A stretch of 64,000 nt of DNA from DASWJZ01 sp963792885 (GTDB taxonomy: Bacteria; Pseudomonadota; Alphaproteobacteria; Rhizobiales; Afifellaceae), in contig CAWBXX010000002.1 in NCBI GenBank assembly GCA_963792885.1, positions 620,001 to 684,000 on the forward strand, in the 5' to 3' direction. The notes under the pieces are model-generated. The model was not told the DNA's origin. It saw only the letters and a program-made list of their open reading frames with translations, and searched no databases. Both the position numbers and the translations under genes were made by a program. Positions 27,139 through 35,367 of the stretch are shown one piece after another; the stretch's first letter is position 1, and each line of letters starts with the position of its first letter.

Positions 27139-27442
27139 GATCTTGGTCCTTGTTCCCCTGACGCACCTTGAGTGCGTCTCAGCTGTCGCTACACGCGGAC
27201 TGTTTCTCCGCTGTTGCCGCGTCCTGCCGATTTGGTTTCGTGGTAACGCCCGCGTTAAGCGATGCAGCCTGCCGGGCCGGTTTGGCAGGCGGCGCACGCA
27301 TCGCATACCGCCATGTCTTCGCGCAGATCGGCAACAGTCGAGACGCTTCGTTAGCGTGGCATGTGCTTTGCTGTTGCAACTTTCAGCGGGCGAAGCATCT
27401 TTCGGCAGGCGAAAGAGAATTGCCGCAGATCGACAGCGCAAC
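27139..27442. other. Divergent intergenic region between two exported-protein genes
   Basis: 304 bases. A perfect 7-bp hairpin GACGCAC/GTGCGTC lies at 27160-27178, just ahead of the leftward gene, and CCTGCC/GGCAGG pair around 27268-27293. No reading frame looks real. The region should contain both promoters, but I could not identify convincing -35 and -10 boxes. Confidence 0.45.
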
Positions 27443-28051
27443 ATGACCAAGAAAACCCTTCTCCTCGGCCTCCTCGCTCCAGCCCTCGCCGCGCTGGGCG
27501 TCCTCTGCGCGCCTTCGGTTGGCGCGGCGGACGGGGCCGATCGGAAGGAATTCTACCGGTTCTTTCATGAATATCACGACAGCCGCCACGCGGGGTCGGG
27601 GGAGCCGACGGCGCTTCTCGTCAGCGGCGTGATCGGGCCTGGCTCCTATGACGAGTTCCGCGCCGCGATAACGCGCGACACGCCGACGATCGTCGTCATC
27701 GAAGGGCCGGGCGGTGTCCTCGGCGAGGCGATCCTGATCGGCGAGGAGATCCGCCGCCGCCGCCTCGACACGCTGGTCGCGGCGCATCACTCCTGCGCCT
27801 CGGCCTGCGCGGTCGTGTTCCTTTCCGGCCGCACGCGCTATCTCGGCGCCGGCGCGCATGTCGGTCTGCACTCGGCGTCTTACGCCGACGGGCGCGCCGA
27901 CCCGGAGGCGACCCAGGTGATGGCGTCCTATCTCCGCCAGCTCGGTGTGCCGCCCTCCACGCTTCAGCGCATGGCGCGGACGGCGCCGAGCGACATCCGC
28001 TGGCTGACCAAGGCCGAGCAGCAGGCGATCGGAATCAGGACTTATCAGTGA
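27443..28051 (+). CDS. Periplasmic ClpP-like (COG3904-type) protein
   Basis: 202 residues from the ATG at 27443 (the frame is open upstream without a signal sequence). Residues 1-28 form a signal peptide. The rest follows the ClpP/crotonase fold: VVIEGPGGVLGEAILIGEEIRRR, then AHHSCASACAVVFLSGRTRY and VGLHSAS. The SCASAC segment is where ClpP has its serine nucleophile, and its two cysteines may be disulfide-linked in the periplasm. Relatives are annotated as predicted periplasmic proteins and I know of no proven protease activity. It converges on corC, with 19 bases between the stops. Confidence 0.75.
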   Translation: MTKKTLLLGLLAPALAALGVLCAPSVGAADGADRKEFYRFFHEYHDSRHAGSGEPTALLVSGVIGPGSYDEFRAAITRDTPTIVVIEGPGGVLGEAILIGEEIRRRRLDTLVAAHHSCASACAVVFLSGRTRYLGAGAHVGLHSASYADGRADPEATQVMASYLRQLGVPPSTLQRMARTAPSDIRWLTKAEQQAIGIRTYQ

Positions 28052-28070
28052 GCGCGGTACCGCGCGGCGT

Positions 28071-29094
28071 TCAGCCTGCCGCCGCGCGCTTCTGCCGGAC
28101 CGGAGCGGCGGCGCGCGCACGGTCGCGGATGCGCACCTTCTTGATGCGGCGCGGATCGGCGTCGAGCACTTCGAAGTCGTAGCCGGGCACCGCCTCGACC
28201 ACCTCGCCCTTCGGCGGAATGCGACCGGTCGCGGCGAAGACGAGGCCGCCGACCGTCTCGATCTCTTCGCTCTTCTGGCCGACCTTGAAGTCGGGGCCGA
28301 TCACCTCCGCCGCGTCGTCGATCTCGGCGCGCGCGTCTGCGACGAAGACGCCTTCGGCGACCTTCGTCACCGTCGGCTCCTCGTCCTGGTCGTGCTCGTC
28401 CTCAATTTCGCCGACGATGATCTCGACGAGGTCTTCGAGCGAGACGAGGCCGTCGGTGCCGCCATATTCGTCGATGACCAGCGCCATCTGCGTGCGGCTC
28501 GACTGCATGCGCTTCAGCAGCGCGCGCGCCGGCATGGTGGGTGGCACGAAGAGGAGCGGGCGTACGAGCTTGGAATCTTCAAGCGTTGCCGTCAGGTCGA
28601 CGGCGCCGAAATCGAAATGCGGGTTCTCCGCATCCGCGCCGCCGTTCGCCGACCCGAGCGCGCGGTCGGCGATCCACGTCATCAGGTCGCGGATGTGCAC
28701 CATGCCGAGCGGGTCGTCGAGCGTCTCGCGGTAGACCGGCATGCGCGAGTGTCCCGACTTGCGGAAGATCGCCACGACCTCGGCAATGGTCGAACTCGAC
28801 GTCGATCGCCTCGATGTCGGCGCGCGGGATCATGACGTCGTCGACCGTCATGTCGCCAAGCTTCAGGATGGCGCGCAGCATTGCGCGCTCGTCGTCGGAG
28901 AGCGTCGCGCCGGCGGCTTCGTCGGCGGCGATGGCGTCCTCGATCTCGGCGCGGGCGGAGCCGTTCTGCTTCAGCCCGAGCGCGCCGAAAAGCGCGGCTC
29001 TGAGACGCCCTACGATGTCGGATTGCTGGCCCCCCTGCGATCGGCTTTCGTCAGCCGTGGGGGCGTCGGGACTTCGACCTTGGTCGTCGCTCAT
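28071..29094 (-). pseudogene. CorC/TlyC-type CBS-domain protein, frameshifted
   Basis: The first frame (29094-28790) gives SDDERAMLRAILKLGDMTVDDVMIPRADIEAIDVEFD; the second (28787-28071) continues AEVVAIFRKSGHSRMPVYRE with the CBS pair and the C-terminal CorC_HlyC domain. Removing one base from the doublet at 28788-28789 joins them as FDIAEVVAIF, giving about 340 residues, the normal length. Such proteins act in magnesium and cobalt homeostasis at the inner membrane; this short form lacks the DUF21 membrane part. It starts five bases after the ybeY stop. A base-calling error is the likeliest cause of the break. Confidence 0.85.
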
Positions 29095-29099
29095 CGTCC

Positions 29100-29603
29100 T
29101 CAAGCGGTCGCGTAGGGATCGGGAATCCCCAGTCTATTCAACGCAACACGCTCCAATTGCTCCATTTTCTCCGCCGCAGCCTCCGTCTGGTGGTCATAGC
29201 CCAGAAGATGGAGGAACCCGTGGATTATCAGGTGGACCATGTGGTCTTCAAGCGGCTTTGACGCAAGCGCCGCCTCCCGTGCCAGAGTTTCCGCCGCCAG
29301 GATGACATCTCCAAGAAGCATGCCGGAGTCCGCGGCGGCCGGACTTTGCGTTTGCGGAAAGGAAAGCACGTTGGTGGGCGCGTCCTTGCCGCGATATTGG
29401 GCATTGAGGCGCCGGATCGCGGCATCGTCGGTGAAGACGATGGAAAGCTCCTGCCGCCATCCCCCTTGCGGGGAGGGGTCGCTTGGCGCTTCCCCAATCG
29501 CCGCCACCGCCGCATTAACCGCCCGCCGCGCCAAAGCCTGAAGCGCCGCCTCCGGCGGCCACTCTCCCGCCGAAACGACGATCGCGATTTCCGGACTTTT
29601 CAT
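29100..29603 (-). CDS. ybeY: Endoribonuclease YbeY (rRNA maturation factor)
   Basis: 167 residues with the zinc site HLIIHGFLHLLGYDH and the preceding DAAIRRLNAQYRGKDAPTNVLSFP typical of YbeY. It trims 16S rRNA and guards ribosome quality. ATG at 29603 with GGCGGAG just before it. Between the second beta strand and ELSIVFTDD lies EAPSDPSPQGGWRQ, encoded by a GC-rich palindrome resembling the intergenic repeats nearby; it looks like a repeat that entered the frame. phoH, usually adjacent upstream, is 4.4 kb away here. Confidence 0.95.
   Translation of the reverse strand: MKSPEIAIVVSAGEWPPEAALQALARRAVNAAVAAIGEAPSDPSPQGGWRQELSIVFTDDAAIRRLNAQYRGKDAPTNVLSFPQTQSPAAADSGMLLGDVILAAETLAREAALASKPLEDHMVHLIIHGFLHLLGYDHQTEAAAEKMEQLERVALNRLGIPDPYATA
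29457..29481. repeat. Palindromic repeat inside the ybeY reading frame
   Basis: CCCCC, TTGC, GGGGAGGGG is a short GC-rich palindrome very like the intergenic units at 31343, 33825 and 35147. It encodes the SDPSPQGGW stretch of YbeY, which I would not expect from the family. The reading frame is kept. Confidence 0.5.
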
Positions 29604-29742
29604 CTCCGCCGGATAGCACGCGCCGCCATCGGCCCGCGAATCGTGTAATCTACCGTGAGTGGAACCGGGTGGAAGCAGCCCGTCCGCGCGTGAGATGAAG
29701 TCGGTCCCCGGCCGCTTCCGCCCCGACTAAGGGGAACGCTCA

Positions 29743-30105
29743 ATGGTCAATGTGATCCGTTTGGTTTTCACGGTCGTCTTCGGCCTGCTTTGGTGGTGGG
29801 TCTTCCAGCGCGCTGGCGTCGACTGGCTGGTGATCCTCGGCTCCGTTCTCGCCGTTTGCGTCTGTTGCTGCCGCGGCGGCACGGAGGAGCATCAGGAATG
29901 GAGCTTCGACCGCTACCTCGCCTGCGTCAGGCGCTGCTGGATTCCGACCGTCGTGCTGATGGTCAGTCTCTTCGTCATCGGCATCCTCGCCGTCTTCTTC
30001 GCGACGGGCGGATTCCCGGCAGGCCCGATGCTGGTAAACATCCTGATCGCAGCGATCGGCGCGCCGCTCTTCATTCGCCTGATCTGCTGCGCCTACGACG
30101 CCTGA
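29743..30105 (+). CDS. Small membrane protein of unknown function
   Basis: 120 residues with about four hydrophobic segments (VIRLVFTVVFGLLWWWVFQ, LVILGSVLAVCVCCC, VLMVSLFVIGILAVFFA, MLVNILIAAIGAPLFIRLI). The CVCCC run at the end of the second segment and two more cysteines downstream are unusual and could bind metal or be acylated. An AGGGGA ribosome-binding site precedes the ATG. I do not recognise the family. It converges on the DoxX gene, with a palindromic repeat between the two. Confidence 0.65.
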   Translation: MVNVIRLVFTVVFGLLWWWVFQRAGVDWLVILGSVLAVCVCCCRGGTEEHQEWSFDRYLACVRRCWIPTVVLMVSLFVIGILAVFFATGGFPAGPMLVNILIAAIGAPLFIRLICCAYDA

Positions 30106-30130
30106 CACATAGGCCGAGCTGACACGGCGA

Positions 30131-30156
30131 ACCTTCTCCCGGTTTCGGGAGAAGGT
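30131..30156. repeat. Palindromic repeat unit (ACCTTCTCCC type)
   Basis: An 11-bp perfect arm pair, ACCTTCTCCCG and CGGGAGAAGGT, around four bases, ending on the first base of the DoxX stop codon. Near-identical units recur at 30679 and 30782 and a decayed one at 31399. With no T-run it is more a dispersed repeat than a terminator. Confidence 0.7.
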
Positions 30157-30593
30157 CACTCGCGCCCTCCCGTCCCGATCCACCCTCGCCTCATCGCCCA
30201 TTTCCCCGGCCCGAAGGCTGCGGCGAAGAGCAGGCCGGCGATGAAGGTGAAGTGGTCGACGAAGAAGCCGAACTCCAACTGGCGTTCGCCGGCCCAGTGC
30301 GAGGGGCCGTGGAAGGTGATTCCGAGGAAGAGCACATAGAGCGCGGCGAGAAGCGCCGTCTCGGCGAAGAACGCGCCGGAGAGGAAGCCCGCAATCAGGA
30401 GCACCTCGAAGATCGCGGCGCACCAGGCGAGGAAGAGCGGAAACGGGAACCCCGCCGCGGCGATGTAGTCGGCGGTGCCTTGCATCCCGGCGAACTTGAA
30501 GAACGCCCCCATGGCGAACACGGCCGCGAAGATCAGCCGCCCGGCGAGCGCCGCGATCGATTTCCAGTTTGCCTCGGGGGATTCGGTGGACAT
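30156..30593 (-). CDS. DoxX-family membrane protein
   Basis: 145 residues from the ATG at 30593, preceded by AAGGAGA. Four membrane segments; LAGRLIFAAVFAMGAFFKFAGMQGTADYIAAAGFP is the typical DoxX start, and ATALLAALYVLFLGITFHGPSHW-like segments follow. DoxX proteins are inner-membrane proteins linked to quinone or sulfur chemistry in a few organisms; the role here is unknown. A second DoxX gene lies at 61836. It sits in the accessory block between ybeY and phoH. Confidence 0.85.
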   Translation of the reverse strand: MSTESPEANWKSIAALAGRLIFAAVFAMGAFFKFAGMQGTADYIAAAGFPFPLFLAWCAAIFEVLLIAGFLSGAFFAETALLAALYVLFLGITFHGPSHWAGERQLEFGFFVDHFTFIAGLLFAAAFGPGKWAMRRGWIGTGGRE

Positions 30594-30678
30594 TGTCGCT
30601 TCTCCTTGCGTTCGTCTCATCCCCACGACGAACGGCGCGGAGGAGAATCGACAGGCCGACATGCCGTCCGCGGCGCCA

Positions 30679-30807
30679 ACCTTCTCCCAAGCTTGGGAGA
30701 AGGTGTCGCCGAAGGCGACGGATGAGGGTTAGTCGTCGCGACTGGCCTCTGCCTGAACCCTCATCCGGCTGCTCCGCAGCCACCTTCTCCCGGTCTCGGG
30801 AGAAGGT
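30679..30807. repeat. Nested composite palindrome, four hairpins inside one large stem
   Basis: 129 bases with mirror-like order. Unit A (ACCTTCTCCC..GGGAGAAGGT, 30679-30704) and unit B (GTCGCC-gaa-GGCGAC, 30705-30719) are followed by GGATGAGGGTT (30720-30730). After 25 bases comes its exact complement AACCCTCATCC (30756-30766), then a hairpin GGCTGC-tcc-GCAGCC (30767-30781) and unit A again (30782-30807). The whole can fold as one cruciform with side arms. It lies between the DoxX and cupin genes, 86 bases upstream of the former. Confidence 0.8.
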
Positions 30808-30819
30808 TGAGGCGCTGGC

Positions 30820-31257
30820 TCACTCCGCGCGCATCACCGTATTCTTCACGCCCTCCGCGCCCATGAAGACCGCCAGCACCCGCGACGGCCCCGCGCTTGT
30901 GGTCTTGCCGTTGTGCTCGCTCTTGAACGCTTCGAGGAAGGCGTCGCCGGCGTGATAGACGCGGCTGCCGTCCGCGCCGTAGTCGACGGTCAGCTCGCCG
31001 GAGAGCATGTAGGCGAAGAGCGGCGCGTCGTGGCGGTGCCAGCCTGTCTCCTGGCCGGGCTGAAGCGTGACGATCGCCGCGGTCACCTCCGGCGTGCCGG
31101 CCGGATATTCGATCTGTTGCCCGATGATGGTCTTGCCGCTCTTGAGCAGCACGTCGAGGGGCGGATACGCGACCTTGGCTGCGGCGAAGCCGATCGCCAG
31201 ACCTGAGACACCGGCAAGCGCGGCGACGACGACGGTCCGGCGAAGTCGGTTGGGCAT
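30820..31257 (-). CDS. Membrane-anchored or exported cupin protein
   Basis: 145 residues from the ATG at 31257, with GGGAGAG upstream. An N-terminal hydrophobic helix (about 8-28) without a clear cleavage site suggests anchoring or export. The cupin barrel shows QPGQETGWHRHDAPLFAYMLSGELTVDYG and YHAGDAFLEAF; the metal site keeps the two early histidines and the glutamate-like positions are less clear. The substrate is unknown. It lies in the accessory block, same strand as the DoxX gene, with the composite palindrome between. Confidence 0.8.
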   Translation of the reverse strand: MPNRLRRTVVVAALAGVSGLAIGFAAAKVAYPPLDVLLKSGKTIIGQQIEYPAGTPEVTAAIVTLQPGQETGWHRHDAPLFAYMLSGELTVDYGADGSRVYHAGDAFLEAFKSEHNGKTTSAGPSRVLAVFMGAEGVKNTVMRAE

Positions 31258-31342
31258 GAGGCTCTCCCGTGTTTTGAGCAGCCCCGTGTTACCCCGCCGC
31301 AGCTTACCGCGCACCTCCCGCGACCAAGCCCACGGCGCCCTC

Positions 31343-31423
31343 CCTCTCCCCTTGCGGGAGAGGTCGGGGGAGAGGGGAAGATATAGCGCGCCGACGCCAA
31401 CCTTCTCCCGGTCTCTGACAAGG
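31343..31423. repeat. Palindromic repeats, one intact and one decayed
   Basis: CCTCTCCC and GGGAGAGG (31343-31363) form an intact hairpin, followed by a CGGGGGAGAGGGG half-unit. At 31399-31423 AACCTTCTCCCGGTCTCTGACAAGG is a unit of the ACCTTCTCCC family whose right arm has lost its pairing. Together they fill much of the gap between the cupin and pentapeptide genes. Confidence 0.65.
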
Positions 31424-31497
31424 CCGAAGGAAGCCTGCATCGTAACGCCCTCTCAGCCCTCAGTCGCCAGAATCCCCGCATACGACGTACGAGGTTC

Positions 31498-32833
31498 CTA
31501 CTTGCTCTTAGTATCATCCGAAGCTCGACCAAGGCGACCTAGCGGCGACAGGCTCATCCGCCTCACCAGCTCTTCCTCTTCGCGTTTCAACGCATCCATG
31601 TGTTCGGGGTTGGGTGAGAAGATCTTCCTGATTAGTCGGAACATAGGCTCCGAAAATGACGTTCTGTCGCTGTAGGTCGCCTTCCGGATTAGGTTTTGGA
31701 GTTGTAGCAGGTGCCCGACCTGATAGTTCGCGGGGCCTGTTTGGATAATCTTCTCCGCGTAGCTTTCCAGGATCGGGAACGCTTCTTCCAAATTAGCGCC
31801 GCTTATGTCGACGCTTAGAGCGTTCGCATCCTCCAACTCGCACCCGACCAGTCGTGCATTCTTAAAGCTCGTATTCTCCAGTGTTGAATTCGCCAGTGTC
31901 GAATGCTCTAGCGTGGCGTTGTCAAAGCAGGCATCGGTAAGGTCCGCCCATCGAAGAGGCGAGTTGCTGAATTCGCAGGAGCGAAAACTCGCACCTCGCA
32001 TCTTCGATCGGATAAGAAACGATCCCGAGAACTTCACGCCGTCGAAGGCGAGTTCCTTCAAAGCGGTATCCGATTAGGTTAGCGTTGCTGAGGTCGAGTG
32101 ACCAACGCTCCCGAATGCCCCGCTCCCTAACCTCAATCGGTCTCCTTCCAATTATGTCCAGAGCGACTTGCGCGTCAGCACGCTTCGTTTTCTGAACTAC
32201 GGACTCGCCTCGCAGAAACTCACGATACACCTCCTCATCATCGGGTAAGCTTAGCGGCGAATTCTCGCGCACATAGGCGCAGATTGTTTCGAGGATTGCC
32301 GCCTGATCCTTCTCGCTTTCGCGCAGAAGCCTCTCGAGCGAGAACAACGCACCGATCCGAGCCTCGATATTGGGAACTGTCTCGATCTTCTCCACGCCAT
32401 CCGATGTTACCTTCCGAACGTCGCGGATTTCCCCGAGCAGCTTCACTGCGTCGGAAAATATTCCGGTGAATCGATTCTCAAGCGCGACGCGAGCTTGTTC
32501 AGCGGCGGTTTTCGCCTGGCGATGAGCAACCCACGTTCGCCAGATTAGGAATGGCGCACCAAACGCCCCAACAAAAGCGGCTAGGAACGTCCGTGCCGCG
32601 TCTAGTCCGCCAGGCGGCGGGAGGGTGAGAGCATCCTCCGCAAGAGAAAAGAGCAAAACGATAGCGAGCCCTGTCGAAATCACAAAAAGCAAACCAAAAG
32701 ATAGGGCCGCGACGGCAATCAGAGCGCGCGGCCACTCGGGCCATTCCGCTAACGGCGGTGTTTTGACAAAGAAATACTTGAGCCAATCAACGGAGGTGGG
32801 ACTATCCCCCTTCGGGGAGTCGGGAATCTGCAC
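31498..32833 (-). pseudogene. Pentapeptide-repeat membrane protein, frameshifted
   Basis: GTG start at 32833 with GAAGAG before it. The N-terminal part has two membrane helices (LIAVAALSFGLLFVISTG; TFLAAFVGAFGAPFLIW) and a helical cytoplasmic stretch, then RWSLDLSNANLIGYR. The frame breaks at the AAA run 32060-32062; dropping one base continues LKELAFDGVKFSGSF and a pentapeptide-repeat helix (ADLTDACFDNATLEHSTLANSTLENTSF), ending at 31498, about 444 residues. Function unknown. Base composition differs sharply from neighbours (30 and 25 G+C in two sampled 60-base lines, against about 41), which suggests transfer. Repeats flank it. Confidence 0.8.
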
Positions 32834-32943
32834 CTCTTCAGATCCTCACGATTCTCTTTGCTCAGTAGGTCCTACTCTTCCTCCAAATGGATACAATGCA
32901 TAGTGGCAATCCCCACTGCGCCATCGAAACTCTGATTTCTTTT

Positions 32944-33735
32944 TTACGTCCCCCTATACCTCTCCGCCATCTTCGCCTTCACCGCCGACCGAAACATCGC
33001 ACTTCTCGCCTCGCGCTCGCGCTCGACCACCGCGCGATCCGACAGCGCCGGCAGGCAGATCACGTCGCCGAGCTTCAGCGCCGCGAGCGACGCTTCGACC
33101 ACGTCCTCCGGCTCGAGCAGCGGAATCTTCGGGCGAAGCTTCGGTTCGCCGTCGACGTCGTGGAACTCGGTCCTGACCACGCCCGGGCAGAGCGCCTGCA
33201 CGCGCACGCCCGTGCCCGCCACCTCGGTCGCGAGAATCTCGGAAAAAGCGTTCACGAAGGCCTTCGTCGCGGCGTAGTTCGCGCGCTTCGGCAGGAACGC
33301 GTCGTCCATCCCGGCGGAGAAGGCGAGCGTGGAGGAGACGTTGATGATGTCGCCCTTGCCCCGCGCGAGCATCGCGGGAAGCGCCGCGCGGCAGAGCCTG
33401 ACGACCGCCGTCACCATCGCATGGATCTGCGCCGCGGCAACGTCGGGGTCGAGCTCCACGAAGGGCATGTAGGTCTGGTAGCCGGCATTGTTGACGAGCA
33501 TCGCGATGTCGCCCGCGCGCTTCTCGACTGCGGCCACACCGTCGCGTGTAGAAAGGTCGGCGACGATGATCTCAGCCTTCGCCCCCTCTTTCTCAAGCTC
33601 GCGCGCGAGCTCCTTCAGCCGCTCTTCGCGCCGCGCGGTCAGGATCAGGTCGTAGCCGTCGTGCGCGAGCCGCTTCGCGAAGACGCGGCCGATGCCGGAT
33701 GACGCGCCGGTGACCAGCGCCACGGGTCTTGCCAT
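32944..33735 (-). CDS. Short-chain dehydrogenase/reductase
   Basis: 263 residues of the classical Rossmann type. TGASSGIG binds the cofactor, NNAG stabilises the fold, the catalytic Ser is in INVSSTLAFSA and Tyr/Lys in NYAATKAF. Arg in TARREERL suggests NADP(H). Substrate unknown. ATG at 33735 with GGGAGGTGAAC upstream. It belongs to the accessory block between ybeY and phoH, with composite repeats between it and phoH. Confidence 0.92.
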   Translation of the reverse strand: MARPVALVTGASSGIGRVFAKRLAHDGYDLILTARREERLKELARELEKEGAKAEIIVADLSTRDGVAAVEKRAGDIAMLVNNAGYQTYMPFVELDPDVAAAQIHAMVTAVVRLCRAALPAMLARGKGDIINVSSTLAFSAGMDDAFLPKRANYAATKAFVNAFSEILATEVAGTGVRVQALCPGVVRTEFHDVDGEPKLRPKIPLLEPEDVVEASLAALKLGDVICLPALSDRAVVEREREARSAMFRSAVKAKMAERYRGT

Positions 33736-33824
33736 CGTTCACCTCCCATTTGCCGATCCAGTTGTCGTCATGCCCGGATCAAGCCCGGCAACGACGACAG
33801 GGGAGTGGAGGCCTCGACACCGCG

Positions 33825-33975
33825 TAACCTCCCCCTTGAGGGGAGGTCGAAATTTCCAAGCGTCAGCGCCGGAAATTTCGGGAGGGGGTCAAGACGCATG
33901 ATGGCAAGCCACCCCCTCCCGAAGTTCTCTTCGCTTCGCTCAGAGATCTTCGACCTCCCCGCAAGCGGGAGGTTA
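33825..33975. repeat. Composite palindromic repeat between phoH and the dehydrogenase gene
   Basis: The ends TAACCTCCC (33825-33833) and GGGAGGTTA (33967-33975) are exact inverses. Inside, CCTCCCCTTGAGGGGAGG-like hairpins, AAATTTC/GGAAATTTC arms and a central GGGAGGGGGT...ACCCCCTCCC pair make two units placed head to head. Just before it, a GTCGT..ACGAC structure (33763-33798) with CCCGG repeats is a second family. Confidence 0.7.
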
Positions 33976-33986
33976 AGGCGCAGCGG

Positions 33987-35054
33987 CTATCCCCCCAAAT
34001 CCGTCTCCGCCTTCTCATCCCTCTCGTAGGCATCCACGATCCGCTGCACCAGCGGATGGCGCACGACATCCGCGCCCGTGAACCGCACGATCGCCACGCC
34101 CTCGACGCCGTCCAAAATCCGCGTCGCCTCATAGAGCCCGGAAAGCTCGCCGGGGCGAAGGTCGCTCTGCGTCGGGTCGCCGGTCACGATCATCTTCGCG
34201 TCCTCGCCGAGGCGCGTCAGGAACATCTTCATCTGCATCGACGTCGCGTTCTGCGCCTCGTCGAGGATGATCGCGGCGCGCGTCAGCGTCCGGCCGCGCA
34301 TAAAAGCGAGCGGCGCTACTTCGATGATGCCGGAGGAGAGGCCCCGCTCCACCTTCTCCGCCGACATCATGTCGTAGAGCGCGTCGTAGAGCGGGCGGAG
34401 ATACGGATCGACCTTCTCCTTCATGTCGCCGGGGAGGAAGCCGAGCCGCTCGCCTGCCTCGACCGCGGGGCGCGAGAGGATGATGCGCTCAACGTCGCCG
34501 CGCTCGAGCATCGCCGCGGCGAGCGCGACCGCGAGATAGGTCTTGCCGGTGCCGGCCGGGCCGATGCCGAAGACGAGCTCGCAGCGGTCCATCGCGCGGA
34601 TATAGGCGTCCTGCATCGGCGTGCGCGCGACGACGGATTTCTTGCGCGTCGCGATCCGCGCGAGCTGCATGCGCCCGGGGCCGTCGAGGGTCGGGAGCGG
34701 AAGCTGCGCCTCCTCCGCCTCCGCCATGCGGATCGCGCCTTCGACGTCGCCTTGCAGCACGTCGTAGCCTTCGAGCAGCCGGTCGTAGAGCGCTTCGAGC
34801 ACGCGGCGCGCCAACGCCAGCTGCTGCGGCGGGCCGGAGAGCGTCACCATGTTGCCGCGCGCCCGCGCGTCGATGTTGAGCCGCCGCTCGATCAGCGCGA
34901 GGTTCTGGTCGAACTCGCCGCAAAGGGCTGAGGCGAGGCGGTTGTTGTCGAAGACGAGATCGATCTGCTGCCCGTTGTCCCGCGCCGGCTCGCCGTGCGG
35001 CGCGTCGCCATTGCCACGCTTGTCGATACGCGAAACGCTGCTGCCTTTCGCCAT
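33987..35054 (-). CDS. phoH: PhoH-family ATPase
   Basis: 355 residues from the ATG at 35054. The frame is open to 35375, but that part is only translated repeat DNA. After an N-terminal KH-like region (about 25-110), the PhoH domain shows Walker A FGIGPAGTGKTYLAVA, RPAVEAGERLGFLPGD and Walker B AAIILDEAQNAT, then VTGDPTQSDLRPG. PhoH proteins are cytoplasmic ATPases linked to RNA metabolism and usually precede ybeY. Here miaB lies upstream on the same strand, with 313 bases of repeats between. Confidence 0.95.
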   Translation of the reverse strand: MAKGSSVSRIDKRGNGDAPHGEPARDNGQQIDLVFDNNRLASALCGEFDQNLALIERRLNIDARARGNMVTLSGPPQQLALARRVLEALYDRLLEGYDVLQGDVEGAIRMAEAEEAQLPLPTLDGPGRMQLARIATRKKSVVARTPMQDAYIRAMDRCELVFGIGPAGTGKTYLAVALAAAMLERGDVERIILSRPAVEAGERLGFLPGDMKEKVDPYLRPLYDALYDMMSAEKVERGLSSGIIEVAPLAFMRGRTLTRAAIILDEAQNATSMQMKMFLTRLGEDAKMIVTGDPTQSDLRPGELSGLYEATRILDGVEGVAIVRFTGADVVRHPLVQRIVDAYERDEKAETDLGG

Positions 35055-35367
35055 CAGGCGACGGCCTCGACGACGGGCGAACCCTCTCCCGTGGGGAGAG
35101 GGTGGCTGCGGAGCAGCCGGGTGAGGGTGTACTGCCGCTGCGCCTCTAACCTCCCCCTGGAGGGGAGGTCGAAGGTCGCGGAGCGACCTTCGGGAGGGGG
35201 GCTCTTCGCCAACGCGCAGGGAGGCCACCCAACCTCCCTCATGCTGAGGTGCTCCGCGGAGCGGAGCCTCGAAGCACGCAAACCCAGGATCCCATCCGCC
35301 CTTCGAGGCTCGCTCCGCTCGCACCTCAGGATGAGGCGGACGGGGCGTCGCCGAGCGCGGACGTTCT
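35055..35367. repeat. Repeat-filled gap between miaB and phoH
   Basis: Three palindromic elements occupy these 313 bases. ACCCTCTCCC/GGGAGAGGGT with a GGCTGCGGAGCAGCC hairpin lies at 35081-35127. TAACCTCCCCC..GGGGAGGTCGAAGG with GGTCGCGGAGCGACC lies at 35147-35201. A pair of inverted copies of a CTCATxxTGAGGTG..CCTCGAAG element lies at 35239-35336. They resemble the intergenic palindromes common in Rhizobiales. No gene is present; the open frames crossing it are artefacts. Confidence 0.75.
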
